A stretch of 64,000 nt of DNA from the NCBI GenBank assembly GCA_964432595.1, contig CAYSOF010000019.1, positions 65,579 through 129,578 on the forward strand, given 5' to 3'. The DNA is from DASYLJ01 sp964432595 (GTDB lineage Bacteria > Desulfobacterota > Binatia > DP-6). Below, one piece after another: positions 25,676 through 35,157 of this stretch (position 1 is its first letter; each line of letters begins with the position of its first letter). The notes beneath the pieces are model-generated. The model did no database searches. It saw only the letters and a program-made list of their open reading frames with translations, and had not been told where the DNA came from. The translations under genes were made by a program, and so were the position numbers.

Positions 25676-27019
25676 ATGCGGATCCTCGCCATCGTGCTCG
25701 TCGTGCTCGCCGCCGCGTGCGGCGATCGGGACGCCCGCGGTCGTCCCGGACTGCAGGATCACGGCGCGCATCACGGCGGCGTCGTGTTCAACGGTCCACG
25801 CATCAACATCGAGACCGCGGCGACGCGTGACGGGACGATCCGCGTCTGGCTGACCGACGAGTGGCGGCGGCCGCTGCCACTGCAGGACGTCCGCGGCACG
25901 GCGACCGTGAACGCCGCCGCCGTGGAGCTCGTAGCCGACGGCGACGCGCTCGTCGGCACGGGAGCGGCGCTCGACGGCGACACCGCCGCGATCGAGGTTG
26001 CGATCGGCGGCGGCGGCAGCGAGCCACAGCGCATGACGTTCATCGTTCCGCTCGCCGACGGCGCGCCGGGCGCGGCCGGCGTCCCGTTGCACGGCTGTGT
26101 CCCGCCGGCCGCGGGTCCGGAGCCGCGGCCGCGGTGCGTCCTGCACTTCCTGCAGGCGGTGCACGGCATCGTCGCGGCGCGCGACGGAACGTCGGCCGTC
26201 GTGTCCGTCCTCGAGAGCCGCACGACGTCGTGGCGGCTGCCGGCGATGACGCTGCTCGCCGGGTTCGCGGCGTCGCCGCCGGAGGAAATCCCCGTCGACG
26301 CGCATCCGCACGTCGAGGAGCCGACGTCGATGGCCATGCGCGCCGACGGTCGCGAGGTGGTGCTCGCGCTCGGCGAGCACCTGTTCCGGCACGACGTCGC
26401 GACCGGCCGGCTCGTGAAGGAGCTCGGCGGCCCCGGCGCCGCGCCGCGGAACGTCGCGTGGTCGCCCGACGGCTCGCGGCTCCTCGTCAACGTGTTCGCG
26501 TCGGGACGCGTGTTCGTCGTCGACGCCGACAGCGGCGCCATCGTGCGGACGCTCGAGGCGCCGGGCGAGACCACCGCCATCGGCTTCTCCGCCGACGGGG
26601 CGCTGGCCGCCGTCGGGACCGAGGCCGGCCCCATCGTGCTGTTCGACGTCGCCACCGGCGGGATCGCCCGCACCCTCGCCGAGCCCACCGACCGCACCGA
26701 CGCCCTCGGCTTCGCCGGCACGTTGCTGATCGCGTCGGGCGCCGAGGGCGTACTTCGCGTGTGGGACCCGACGACCGGGGCGCTCGTCTCGTCGACGACC
26801 GCCGGCGCGCCGCTCGTGCGGCTCGCGGTGCGCCCAGACGGCACCGCCGCGGCCACCGGCGATCGCGAGGGGCACATCCGGCTCCATCGCCTGCCCGAGG
26901 GCACGGTGACCGAGACGATCGGCTGGCACCGCAGCCTCGTCCGCGGCATCGCGTGGACCGGCTCGACGCTGCTGGCCGGCGACGCGGACCGACAGCTGGC
27001 CGTCTGGGATCGGCGATAG
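25676..27019 (+). CDS. WD40-like beta-propeller lipoprotein
   Basis: This 447-residue protein has a lipoprotein signal (LVVLAAACGD, lipid Cys at 15), an N-terminal beta-sandwich-like part and a C-terminal propeller (about residues 210-447). The propeller repeats have the form WSPDGSRLLVNVFASGRV, FSADGALAAVGTEAGPIVLFD and LRVWDPTTGALV. Such proteins act as periplasmic interaction platforms. It is divergent from the SDR gene. The N-terminal His-rich stretch (HGAHHGG) could bind metal. No catalytic motif is visible. Confidence 0.8.
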   Translation: MRILAIVLVVLAAACGDRDARGRPGLQDHGAHHGGVVFNGPRINIETAATRDGTIRVWLTDEWRRPLPLQDVRGTATVNAAAVELVADGDALVGTGAALDGDTAAIEVAIGGGGSEPQRMTFIVPLADGAPGAAGVPLHGCVPPAAGPEPRPRCVLHFLQAVHGIVAARDGTSAVVSVLESRTTSWRLPAMTLLAGFAASPPEEIPVDAHPHVEEPTSMAMRADGREVVLALGEHLFRHDVATGRLVKELGGPGAAPRNVAWSPDGSRLLVNVFASGRVFVVDADSGAIVRTLEAPGETTAIGFSADGALAAVGTEAGPIVLFDVATGGIARTLAEPTDRTDALGFAGTLLIASGAEGVLRVWDPTTGALVSSTTAGAPLVRLAVRPDGTAAATGDREGHIRLHRLPEGTVTETIGWHRSLVRGIAWTGSTLLAGDADRQLAVWDRR

Positions 27020-27100
27020 CGCAAAGCGCACGGCATACCCCATGCCGAGTGTCGAGCACGATTCGTGGTTTCCATGACGCGTCGCGTCTGTTACCCCGGT

Positions 27101-28105
27101 ATGCGGTGGATGGTGATGGAGACGCGAGCGAATGCGGCGACGAGCCTGCTCGATCGGATGGTCTGGGCCCTCGTCCAGGCGGCGGTTGATGCGGTCCGCT
27201 ACCAGCCGACGCACCTGAAGGTGCTTCAGGCCTGCGAGGCGAGCCAGCCGGAGGTTCCGGCGCCCGTCGCGCAGTGGCTCACGGAGCTGCAGGCGCGTCC
27301 CTCGGTCGTCGAGCTGGGCCGCCTCCCCCACGCGCTCGTCCGGCGCACGGCGGCGCTCGCCGCCGCCGGCTTCGGTCCGACGGCGTCGGCGGTGATCCGC
27401 TTCCTCTCCGGGGCGACGGCGAGCGCCGTCGATCACGTCGGCGCGGTGGCGCTCGAGCGGCCGATCCGCGCGCGCGCGCATCCGGGGCTGCTCGTGCCGC
27501 ATCCGCACGACGTCGCGGTGCTGGCCGTCGACATGCGCGGCTTCACGGGGCTCACCGCCGCGATGCACGACACGCAGTACGTGGCCGATCTCCTCGAAGA
27601 ATACCTCACCTGCCTGACGCGCGTCGCCGAAGCGCATCGCGGCGTCGTCTTCCAGTACACGGGCGACGGCTTCCTCGCGCTGTTCCTGCCGGAGCTCTCC
27701 GGACGGCGGCCGGCGGCGATGTTCGACCGCCTCGTGCACGAGATGTGCCCCGAGCTGCATCAGGCGTTCGACGACCTGCACGCGCGCTGGCGCGGGGAGT
27801 GGCGCGCGACCGCGCGGCCGTCCGTCGCGATCGGCCTCGGCGCCGGCATGAGCTTCGGCCGGGTGACGCTCGGCTTCATCGGTCCGTCGGGCAAGAAGCA
27901 GCTCGGCGCGATCGGCGAGCCCGTGAACCTGGCCGCGGTCTTGTGCGCGAGCGCCGCTGCAGGGACCGTGCTGGTGGAGCGCTCGTCGTTCGTCGAAGCG
28001 GGATTCGAGCCGCTCCAGCCGCGCATCGTTCGCGTACGGTCGCGCAAGCTCGGCCGCCGGGTCGAGGCGGCGCGCTTCGACCTCGGCGGTCGCCTGGACG
28101 GCTGA
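27101..28105 (+). CDS. Class III nucleotidyl cyclase-domain protein, catalytic Arg not conserved
   Basis: This protein of about 334 residues has a helical N-terminal half and a C-terminal adenylate/guanylate cyclase catalytic domain. Both metal-binding Asp positions are present (VLAVDMRGFTGLT and YTGDGFLALF), as is the family segment LGFIGPSGKKQLGAIGEPVNLAA. The Arg that stabilises the transition state, normally in NLAAR, is Val here. It may be an inactive or regulatory cyclase homologue. Several in-frame starts exist (27065 GTG; 27074, 27101, 27110 and 27116 ATG). The choice is uncertain because none has a clear ribosome binding site. Confidence 0.75.
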   Translation: MRWMVMETRANAATSLLDRMVWALVQAAVDAVRYQPTHLKVLQACEASQPEVPAPVAQWLTELQARPSVVELGRLPHALVRRTAALAAAGFGPTASAVIRFLSGATASAVDHVGAVALERPIRARAHPGLLVPHPHDVAVLAVDMRGFTGLTAAMHDTQYVADLLEEYLTCLTRVAEAHRGVVFQYTGDGFLALFLPELSGRRPAAMFDRLVHEMCPELHQAFDDLHARWRGEWRATARPSVAIGLGAGMSFGRVTLGFIGPSGKKQLGAIGEPVNLAAVLCASAAAGTVLVERSSFVEAGFEPLQPRIVRVRSRKLGRRVEAARFDLGGRLDG

Positions 28106-28108
28106 CGC

Positions 28109-28633
28109 GTGGAAGCCGACGCCACGCCGTGGCTGCTCGCCACCGTGCCGGGGGCGATCATCGGCGCGGTGCTGCTCGCGGGCGCGATCCGCGGCCTCGT
28201 GCGCGCGCTCCGCGTGGAGACGCTCGCCCGGCTGCGCGTCGTCGCCGAGCAGCCGTTCACGCTCCCCGCGCCCGGCCCCGTCGTGCTGCACGTCGAAGGG
28301 CCGCTCGGGACCACGAAGTTCGCCGCGCTCGACTTCACGGTGATCGGGCCCGACGGGGCCGCGCGGCCGACGCACGCGATCGTCTTCCGGCGGAACAGCA
28401 CGACGCTCGGCGGCACGACGCAGCTGGCGCTGCGCCGCTTCGATGGCAGCAGCGCGGGATCGCACGCGCTGCGCATCGGTGGCATCGATCCGGGCACCGA
28501 CTACGACGGCTGCGCGATCCTGCTCACCCGGCCGACGGGCGCGTTGCTGCCACTGTGGATCGCCGGGACCGTTGCCGGCGCGCTGCTCCTGCTCGGCGGC
28601 CTCGTCGGCTCGATCCTGCTGCTGGCCGCCTAA
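28109..28633 (+). CDS. Membrane protein of unknown function
   Basis: This 174-residue protein has one N-terminal membrane helix (PWLLATVPGAIIGAVLLAGA) and one C-terminal helix (LPLWIAGTVAGALLLLGGLV). Between them is a soluble beta-rich domain of about 110 residues, resembling an extracytoplasmic sensor or a carbohydrate-binding-like fold. The family was not recognised. It starts with GTG 3 bases after the cyclase-domain gene, so they are probably in one operon. Its stop overlaps the convergent ankyrin gene by 4 bases. Confidence 0.65.
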   Translation: MEADATPWLLATVPGAIIGAVLLAGAIRGLVRALRVETLARLRVVAEQPFTLPAPGPVVLHVEGPLGTTKFAALDFTVIGPDGAARPTHAIVFRRNSTTLGGTTQLALRRFDGSSAGSHALRIGGIDPGTDYDGCAILLTRPTGALLPLWIAGTVAGALLLLGGLVGSILLLAA

Positions 28634-29982
28634 CTCTTCCCGAACAGGCGGCGCACGCGGCCGAGGAGGCCCGACGCAGCGCGCGTTCCGCCGTGCCGCC
28701 GCAGCGTCGCGATGAGCGCCCGGTGCGCATCGCCCTCGGGTCCCTGCTGATCGGGCTGCATCTCGACGAGGTCGAGCGGCGTGGCGTTGGTCGGCAGGGT
28801 GCCCGCGTCCGGCCACACGCATTCGGCGGTGGTGCGCGCGTTGACGTCGGCGCCGGCGGCGATCAGGCGATCCACGATCGGCGTCGCGCCCGCGAGCGCC
28901 GCGGCGTGCAGCGGCGTCAGCCCCGCCGTGTTGCGGCCGCGCGCGTCCGCGCCGGCGCCGAGCAGCACGTCGATGCGCGCGAGCGCGTCGTCGCCCTGCA
29001 CGGCCAGGTGCAGCGGCGTGTCGCCGGCCGCGTCGTGCGCGTCGACGGCGAGGCCGGCATCGAGCAACAAGCGAAGCGTTTCCGGACGCCCGGTCGCCGC
29101 GGCCTGGTGCAATGCGGTGCGGCCGTCGTTTCGCGCCGCGTTGCGATCGGCACCGCGGGAGAGCAGCAGCGCCAGCATCTCCTCGTGCTCGACGGCGGCC
29201 AGCAGTGGCGTCGTACCATCGGCCGTGCGCGCCTCCAGATCGGCGCCGCGATCGAGCAATAGCCCGGCGACGATCGTGGTGTCGCGCTGCGTGGCGAGAT
29301 GGAGCGGCGTCGCGCCCGTCGCGTCGCGCGCGTCCAGCGCGGCGCCGTGGGCCAACAGCACGTCGAGGATCGCAGCGGGCTCCTCCGGCGCGATCGTCGG
29401 GCGCTCCGCGAGGGCATGCAGCGGCGTGGCGCCGTCGGCGTCGGTGGCCGCGACGTCGAGCCCGCGCGCGAGGAGCGCCGTCACCACGTCGGGCGCCTGT
29501 CCGCGGACGGCCACGTGAAGCAACGTGCCGCCACGGGCATCGCGCGCGCCGACGTCGGCACCGAGCGCGAGCAGCCGCTGCACCAGCGCGGCGCGCGCGG
29601 CCGGCTGGCGGCCACGCTCCGCCGTGGCGAGCTCGAGCGCCGTGCGCCCCGCGTCGTCGCGCGCGTCGATGCGCGCACCGCGGTCGACGAGCCACCCGGC
29701 CGCCTCGTCGCGTCCCTCGACGATGGCATGGTGCAGCGGCGTCGCACCGCCGGGACCGCGCGCGTCGAGCGCCACGCCGTTCCGCGCGAGCAGCTCGGCG
29801 ACGGCGAGCGCGCCGGGCATCGGGCCGAGCAGCGCGCGGTGGAGCAGCGTCGGTCCACCGGCTTCGACCGCCGGCGTCCACCCCGCGGCGCGCAGCCGCG
29901 CGATCAGCGCCGCCACGGCTGGCGCCTCGCCGCGCTCCACCGCCGCCGTCAGGTCGCTCGCCAGCGCCGTCGTGTCCGTCAT
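28630..29982 (-). CDS. Ankyrin-repeat protein
   Basis: This 450-residue protein is built of about eleven ankyrin repeats, with the recurring patterns GATPLHLA and LLLDRGAD or LLAHGAALDARD. It covers nearly its whole length, after a short helical N-terminus and before a basic C-terminal tail (LLGRVRRLFGKS). No signal peptide is visible, so a cytoplasmic protein-interaction role is likely. Repeats are diverged at DNA level, so expansion is not recent. The ATG is preceded by GGGGAGACG. Confidence 0.88.
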   Translation of the reverse strand: MTDTTALASDLTAAVERGEAPAVAALIARLRAAGWTPAVEAGGPTLLHRALLGPMPGALAVAELLARNGVALDARGPGGATPLHHAIVEGRDEAAGWLVDRGARIDARDDAGRTALELATAERGRQPAARAALVQRLLALGADVGARDARGGTLLHVAVRGQAPDVVTALLARGLDVAATDADGATPLHALAERPTIAPEEPAAILDVLLAHGAALDARDATGATPLHLATQRDTTIVAGLLLDRGADLEARTADGTTPLLAAVEHEEMLALLLSRGADRNAARNDGRTALHQAAATGRPETLRLLLDAGLAVDAHDAAGDTPLHLAVQGDDALARIDVLLGAGADARGRNTAGLTPLHAAALAGATPIVDRLIAAGADVNARTTAECVWPDAGTLPTNATPLDLVEMQPDQQGPEGDAHRALIATLRRHGGTRAASGLLGRVRRLFGKS

Positions 29983-30019
29983 CGTCTCCCCGTCTCCACT
30001 ACCGTGCGCATGCGCGCCG

Positions 30020-30048
30020 TACATACGTCGCGCGCGGCCGGCGTCCAA
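30020..30048 (-). promoter_or_regulatory. Promoter of the ankyrin gene
   Basis: On the minus strand, TTGGAC (30048-30043), a 17-base spacer and TATGTA (30025-30020) form a good sigma-70-like promoter with a leader of about 35 bases. It is back to back with the esterase promoter. Confidence 0.5.
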
Positions 30049-30071
30049 GGGCCGCGCGCAGGGAAGCGCAA

Positions 30072-30100
30072 TTGACCGTCGCGACGGAGCGGGCCTATGG
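30072..30100 (+). promoter_or_regulatory. Leaderless-type promoter of the esterase gene
   Basis: TTGACC (30072-30077), 17 bases and CTATGG (30095-30100) precede the ATG, which lies 38 bases after the first -35 base. No Shine-Dalgarno sequence is present, in keeping with a leaderless mRNA. Confidence 0.55.
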
Positions 30101-30109
30101 TGCCCGCCC

Positions 30110-31030
<921 letters not shown>

Positions 31031-31141
31031 CGACGGCCCGCTCTCCCCTGGCAGGCGCCATGGCGCGCCGCCCTCTTGACTCGAACGCGAACGGCCACAG
31101 GTTCGCGGGCGAATCGAAGTCCGTCCCCAAGGAGGAGAGCC

Positions 31142-31576
31142 ATGCTGTTGTCCAATCCGTTCAACGACCTGCTCCGGCTCCAGAGCGAGCTCGAGCACCT
31201 GCTCAACCGACCGGCCCCCGGCTATCAGTTGGGGACGTCCGGTGCCGGCGGCGTCTTTCCGCCGGTGAACGTCTTCCGCAACGCCGAGGGCGTGGTGATT
31301 CGCGCCGAGCTCCCGGGCCTCAAGCCCGAGGACATCACGGTGACCAGCGAGCGACGCCGCCTCACCATCAGCGGCGAGCGCAAGCCCGACCACAGCGAGG
31401 GCGGCGCGTTCCACCGTCGCGAGCGGTCGGTGGGTCGCTTCTCGCGATCCGTCGTGCTGCCGGAAGACCTCGACACCGAGCGCGCGAACGCCCAGTTCCG
31501 CGACGGCGTCATGACGATCACGATTCCGCTCGCCGAGGCCGCGAAGCCCCGCACCATCACGGTCAATGCCGCCTGA
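31142..31576 (+). CDS. Hsp20 family small heat-shock protein, first of a pair
   Basis: This 144-residue small heat-shock protein has the alpha-crystallin domain at about residues 38-140: VIRAELPGLKPEDITVT, GERKPDHSEGGAFHRRERS and ANAQFRDGVMTITIPLAE. It holds unfolding proteins in a refoldable state as an oligomer. A strong ribosome binding site (GGAGGAG) fixes the start. Its 3' end is 13 bases from the second hsp20, so they form an operon. An inverted repeat, GCGAAC and GTTCGC 8 bases apart at 31087-31106, upstream may be a regulator site. Confidence 0.92.
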   Translation: MLLSNPFNDLLRLQSELEHLLNRPAPGYQLGTSGAGGVFPPVNVFRNAEGVVIRAELPGLKPEDITVTSERRRLTISGERKPDHSEGGAFHRRERSVGRFSRSVVLPEDLDTERANAQFRDGVMTITIPLAEAAKPRTITVNAA

Positions 31577-31589
31577 GGAGAAGCCAACC

Positions 31590-31997
31590 ATGACGACACA
31601 GGAACTCGCCGCCAAGGAGAAGCAGGAGCTGCAGGATCGCGAGCAGCGCACGCGCGCCGGCCGCACCTTCGTTCCCGACGTCGACATTCGTGAGGACGAG
31701 CAGGCCCTGTGGCTGTGGGCCGACATGCCCGGCGTCTCGCAGGACCGCGTGAACGTGGAGCTCCACGACGACGTGCTCACCGTCGAAGGCGACGTCTCGC
31801 CGCAGGACTACACGGGCCTGGCGCCCGTCTACACCGAGTACAACGTCGGCAACTTCGTCCGCCGCTTCACGCTGCCGCACGCGCAGAACTTCGACCGCGA
31901 CAACATCAGCGCACGCCTCGTCAACGGCGTGCTCGAGGTGAAGCTCCCGAAGGCCGAGAAGGCCAAGCCGCGACGCATCCCGATCAGCGTCAACTGA
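31590..31997 (+). CDS. Hsp20 family small heat-shock protein, second of a pair
   Basis: This 135-residue alpha-crystallin-domain protein (VDIREDEQALWLWADMPGV, ISARLVNGVLEVKLPKAE) has a charged, helical N-terminus instead of the hydrophobic one of its neighbour. The divergent N-termini suggest mixed oligomers or distinct clients. The stop is followed directly by a long hairpin terminator. GAGGAG precedes the ATG. Confidence 0.9.
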   Translation: MTTQELAAKEKQELQDREQRTRAGRTFVPDVDIREDEQALWLWADMPGVSQDRVNVELHDDVLTVEGDVSPQDYTGLAPVYTEYNVGNFVRRFTLPHAQNFDRDNISARLVNGVLEVKLPKAEKAKPRRIPISVN

Positions 31998-32003
31998 CGC
32001 CCC

Positions 32004-32041
32004 GCCGCGGCGGGATGAGGTGCACATCATCCCGCTGCGGC
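32004..32041 (+). terminator. Hairpin terminator after the hsp20 pair
   Basis: A 17-base arm (32004-32020) pairs with 32025-32041 with two mismatches around a TGCA loop, giving a very stable stem 7 bases after the hsp20 stop. There is no T-run, which is common in GC-rich genomes. Confidence 0.6.
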
Positions 32042-32052
32042 CCTCCGTTCGG

Positions 32053-32081
32053 TTGACGCCCGCGACGGGCCCCGCCTATGT
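32053..32081 (+). promoter_or_regulatory. Leaderless-type promoter of the SDR-led operon
   Basis: TTGACG (32053-32058), 17 bases and CTATGT (32076-32081) put the ATG 38 bases after the first -35 base, the same geometry as the esterase promoter. Confidence 0.55.
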
Positions 32082-32090
32082 TCCGCGCCG

Positions 32091-32882
32091 ATGGGTCGGC
32101 TCGCGGGCAAGGTGGCGATCGTCACCGGCGGTGCTTCCGGCATCGGCGCCGCCACGCTCCGACGGTTCGCACGCGAAGGCGCGTGCGTCGTCTGCGCCGA
32201 CCTCGACGACGAACGCGGTGAAGCGCTCGCTGCGGACATCGTCGCCGGCGGCGGCCGGGCGATACATCGTCACACCGACGTCGGCGTCCTCGCCGATCTG
32301 GAGGCGACGGTCGCCGCTGCCGTCGCGCAGTTCGGCGGGCTCGACGTCATGCACAACAACGCCGCCTGGACGGGCGGCGGCTACGTCGGCGACATCGATC
32401 CCACCATCTGGGACCAGAGCATCCGTGTGATGCTCACCGGCGTGTTCTACGGCACGCGCGCCGCCCTGCCCGCCCTGCTCGAGCGCGGCGGCGGGTCGAT
32501 CATCACGACGTCGTCGATCGAGGGCATGGTCGCGGAGGTGCTGGCCGCGCCCTACAACACGGCGAAGGCGGGCGTCATCAACCTGATGCGCACCGTCGCC
32601 GTCGAGTACGGCCGGCGGAACATCCGCGCCAACTGCATCTGCCCCGGCGTCGTCGACACGCCGCTCTTCGCCCAGGTGCTCGGCTTCGCGCCGAAGTCGC
32701 GCGATCAGATCGCCGCCGAGCACGCGCTGGGCCGGCTGTTGCAGCCCGACGAGATCGCCAACGTCGCGCTGTTCCTCGCCAGCGACGAATCGTCGGCCGT
32801 CACGGGCGCGGCCCTCGTCGTCGACGGCGGACTGACCTGCCGGTCGCCCATCACGGGTTTCCCGGCGTACGGAGAGCCCTGA
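32091..32882 (+). CDS. Classical short-chain dehydrogenase/reductase
   Basis: This 263-residue SDR has TGGASGIG, an Asp-containing second strand end (CADLDDE, suggesting NAD), HNNAAWTGG in place of NNAG, ITTSSIEG and YNTAK. It is an NAD-linked alcohol dehydrogenase or ketoreductase. It leads a five-gene operon with tight spacing (2 bases to the next gene). The partner genes suggest breakdown or modification of a hydrophobic compound. Confidence 0.9.
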   Translation: MGRLAGKVAIVTGGASGIGAATLRRFAREGACVVCADLDDERGEALAADIVAGGGRAIHRHTDVGVLADLEATVAAAVAQFGGLDVMHNNAAWTGGGYVGDIDPTIWDQSIRVMLTGVFYGTRAALPALLERGGGSIITTSSIEGMVAEVLAAPYNTAKAGVINLMRTVAVEYGRRNIRANCICPGVVDTPLFAQVLGFAPKSRDQIAAEHALGRLLQPDEIANVALFLASDESSAVTGAALVVDGGLTCRSPITGFPAYGEP

Positions 32883-32884
32883 GC

Positions 32885-34267
32885 ATGCTCGGACGACAGC
32901 GCGACCTCGACGCGGTGCACGCCACGCTGACGCGCTGGCTGGCGACGAAGCTGCCCGGCGCGCGCGACGTCACGCTGTCCGCGTTCCGCACGCCGAAGGC
33001 CGGCGTGTCGAACGAGACGTTCCTCTTCGAGGCGACGTACCGGCAGGACGGCGCCGAGCGGCACGAGCGGCTCGTCGCGCGCCTGCAGCCGACCGACTTC
33101 CTGGTCTTCCCGGAGTACGACCTCCGCGCGCAGTACACGATCATGGAGCGGCTCGCCGCGACGGCCGTGCCGGTGCCTCACGTGCGCTGGCTCGAAACCG
33201 ACCCGACGGTCCTCGGCAGCGCGTTCTACGTGATGGACGCGATCGACGGCCAGGTGCCGTCGGAGGTGCCGTCGTACCACGTGTTCGGCTGGGTACGTGA
33301 CGCGGAGCCCGCGCGCCGTCCGCAGATCTACTGGAACGGCCTCGAGGCAATGGCGCGCGTGCACGCGGTCGACTGGCGGTCGCACGGCCTCGACTTCCTC
33401 GGCGTCCCCGGACCCGGCGCCGACCCGATCACGCGCCAGCTCGACTACTACGAGCGCTTCCTCCGTTGGGTGTGCGAGGACGGACCGCCGCAGCCGACCC
33501 TGGAAGCCGGCCTCGCGTGGCTGCGCGCGAACGCGTTCACGCCGCGGCGGGTCGCGCTCTGCTGGGGCGACTCGCGGATGCCGAATCTCATGTTCCGCGA
33601 CGATCGCGTCGTCGCCGTCCTCGACTGGGAGATGGCCTGGCTCGGCGACCCCGAGAGCGACCTCGGGTGGTGGTGCTTCCTCGACTGGGCGAACAACGAA
33701 GGCTATGGCGCGCCCCACCTCGACGGCATCCCGTCGAAGGAGGAGACGATCGCGCGCTACGCAGAGCTCACGGGGCATCCCGTCGAGCACGCGCACTGGC
33801 ACGAGGCGTTCGCGGCGTTCCGCTACGGCGTCATCATGGCGCGCGTCGCGACCCGCCTGGAAGCCATCGGCGCGACGATCCCGTCGCCCGACTTCGCGAC
33901 GAACAACGTGCCGACGCAGGCGCTGGCCCGTCTGCTCGACCTGCCGCCGCCGGGCGACGCGCACATGTCGACCACGCTCGGCACGCGCGACGCCGACGCG
34001 CCGGTGCGCCTGCAGTTCAACCTCACCGGCGTAGACGACGGCGACTGGTACGTCGTCATCCACGACGGCCACGGGACGCGGCACGACGGCGTCGTCGAAG
34101 CGCCCGATGCGACGCTCAGCGCGACGCATGCCGACTGGCGCGCCGTCCAGACCGGTGCGCTCGACCGCCTCGCCGCTTACATGGACGGGAAGATCCGGAT
34201 CGAAGGCGACCTCACGCTCTTCATGCTCCACGAGGAGCTCATCAACCGCCTGGGGCAGAAGGACTGA
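32885..34267 (+). CDS. Aminoglycoside-phosphotransferase-like kinase fused to an SCP2-like domain
   Basis: This 460-residue two-domain protein has an N-terminal APH/ACAD10-like kinase fold (about residues 15-340), with the catalytic loop CWGDSRMPNLMF and the metal-binding VVAVLDWEMAWLGDPESDLGWW. The C-terminal domain (about 365-458) resembles the SCP2 sterol-carrier domain (QFNLTGVDDGDWYVVIHDG, AAYMDGKIRIEGDLTLF). ACAD10-type kinases phosphorylate 4-hydroxyacyl-CoAs in fatty acid catabolism, and SCP2 binds acyl-CoAs or sterols, so a kinase for a lipid-like hydroxyacyl substrate is a fair guess. It is in the SDR-led operon. Confidence 0.83.
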   Translation: MLGRQRDLDAVHATLTRWLATKLPGARDVTLSAFRTPKAGVSNETFLFEATYRQDGAERHERLVARLQPTDFLVFPEYDLRAQYTIMERLAATAVPVPHVRWLETDPTVLGSAFYVMDAIDGQVPSEVPSYHVFGWVRDAEPARRPQIYWNGLEAMARVHAVDWRSHGLDFLGVPGPGADPITRQLDYYERFLRWVCEDGPPQPTLEAGLAWLRANAFTPRRVALCWGDSRMPNLMFRDDRVVAVLDWEMAWLGDPESDLGWWCFLDWANNEGYGAPHLDGIPSKEETIARYAELTGHPVEHAHWHEAFAAFRYGVIMARVATRLEAIGATIPSPDFATNNVPTQALARLLDLPPPGDAHMSTTLGTRDADAPVRLQFNLTGVDDGDWYVVIHDGHGTRHDGVVEAPDATLSATHADWRAVQTGALDRLAAYMDGKIRIEGDLTLFMLHEELINRLGQKD

Positions 34268-34269
34268 CG

Positions 34270-35157
34270 ATGGCAAGCACGACGCACATGGCGACGCCCG
34301 AGGACGATCGGCGGCACACGCCGGGGCCGAACGCGCTGCCGCTCTGGAGCGAGAGCTACTGGTTCCCGCTCTACGATCCGACCAGCGAGATCGGCGTCGT
34401 CTTCCGCGCGGGCATGTACATGAAGCGCGGCGACGCGAACCTGTACATGTTCATCACGCATCGTGGTCAGCTCGTGCACACGTTCGTCGAGCACCGCGCC
34501 GCCGTCCCCGCGATGGAGCCCGACGGCTTCTCGGTCGCCGGACTCCGGCTCGAGTGGGAGAAGCCGTGCGAGCAGTTCCGGTTGCGCTACACCAACGGCA
34601 ACGCCGGCTTCGACCTGCGCTGGACGGCGATCAGCCCGGTCTACAAGTACCCGCACCCCGAGGACGAGCAGTTTCCCGGCCACATCGAGCAGGGTGGCAA
34701 GGTGACGGGCACGGTCACGCTCGGCGGCGTCGCGCACGAGTTCAACGGCGTCGGGCATCGCGACCACTCGTGGGCGGGCGAGCGCGACTGGAGCAAGTTC
34801 CATCGCTGGACGTACCTCTCCGGCGAATTCGACGACTTCTGGTTCAACGCCGTCCGCATCGATCTCGGCCCGCAGGTCGACATCCGCATCGGCTGCCTGT
34901 GGGACGGCAAGGAGCTGATGCCGCTGCAGCAGGTCGAGATCACGCCGACGCTCGTCGAGGGCGGCACGCGGCAGACCGGCGTCGACTGCCGCATCGTCGA
35001 CGAGCACGGCCGCGAGCACCACATCACGGGCGAGGTGCTCGTGAACACGGCGGTGTGGATGAACCGCACCGTGCTGAAGGACGCCATCACCCGCTACCGA
35101 TACAACGGCCAGACGGGCTACGGCATCCACGAGCACGGCTTCATCGAGGACGAATGA
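34270..35157 (+). CDS. AttH/CrtC-like lipocalin-fold protein (DUF7064-type)
   Basis: This 295-residue beta-rich protein resembles the AttH/CrtC double-lipocalin group: SESYWFPLYDPTSEIGV near the start, GHRDHSWAGERDW in the middle (the conserved HRDHSWG-like motif) and WFNAVRIDLG. Members include carotenoid hydratases and proteins of unknown role found near lipid or steroid catabolic genes. No signal peptide is seen. It follows the phosphotransferase-SCP2 gene by 2 bases and overlaps the next by 4 (ATGA). Confidence 0.75.
   Translation: MASTTHMATPEDDRRHTPGPNALPLWSESYWFPLYDPTSEIGVVFRAGMYMKRGDANLYMFITHRGQLVHTFVEHRAAVPAMEPDGFSVAGLRLEWEKPCEQFRLRYTNGNAGFDLRWTAISPVYKYPHPEDEQFPGHIEQGGKVTGTVTLGGVAHEFNGVGHRDHSWAGERDWSKFHRWTYLSGEFDDFWFNAVRIDLGPQVDIRIGCLWDGKELMPLQQVEITPTLVEGGTRQTGVDCRIVDEHGREHHITGEVLVNTAVWMNRTVLKDAITRYRYNGQTGYGIHEHGFIEDE

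Noticed and set aside
24608..29881. A 1757-codon minus-strand open frame
   Set aside because: It runs through unrelated genes on both strands and has no family motif.
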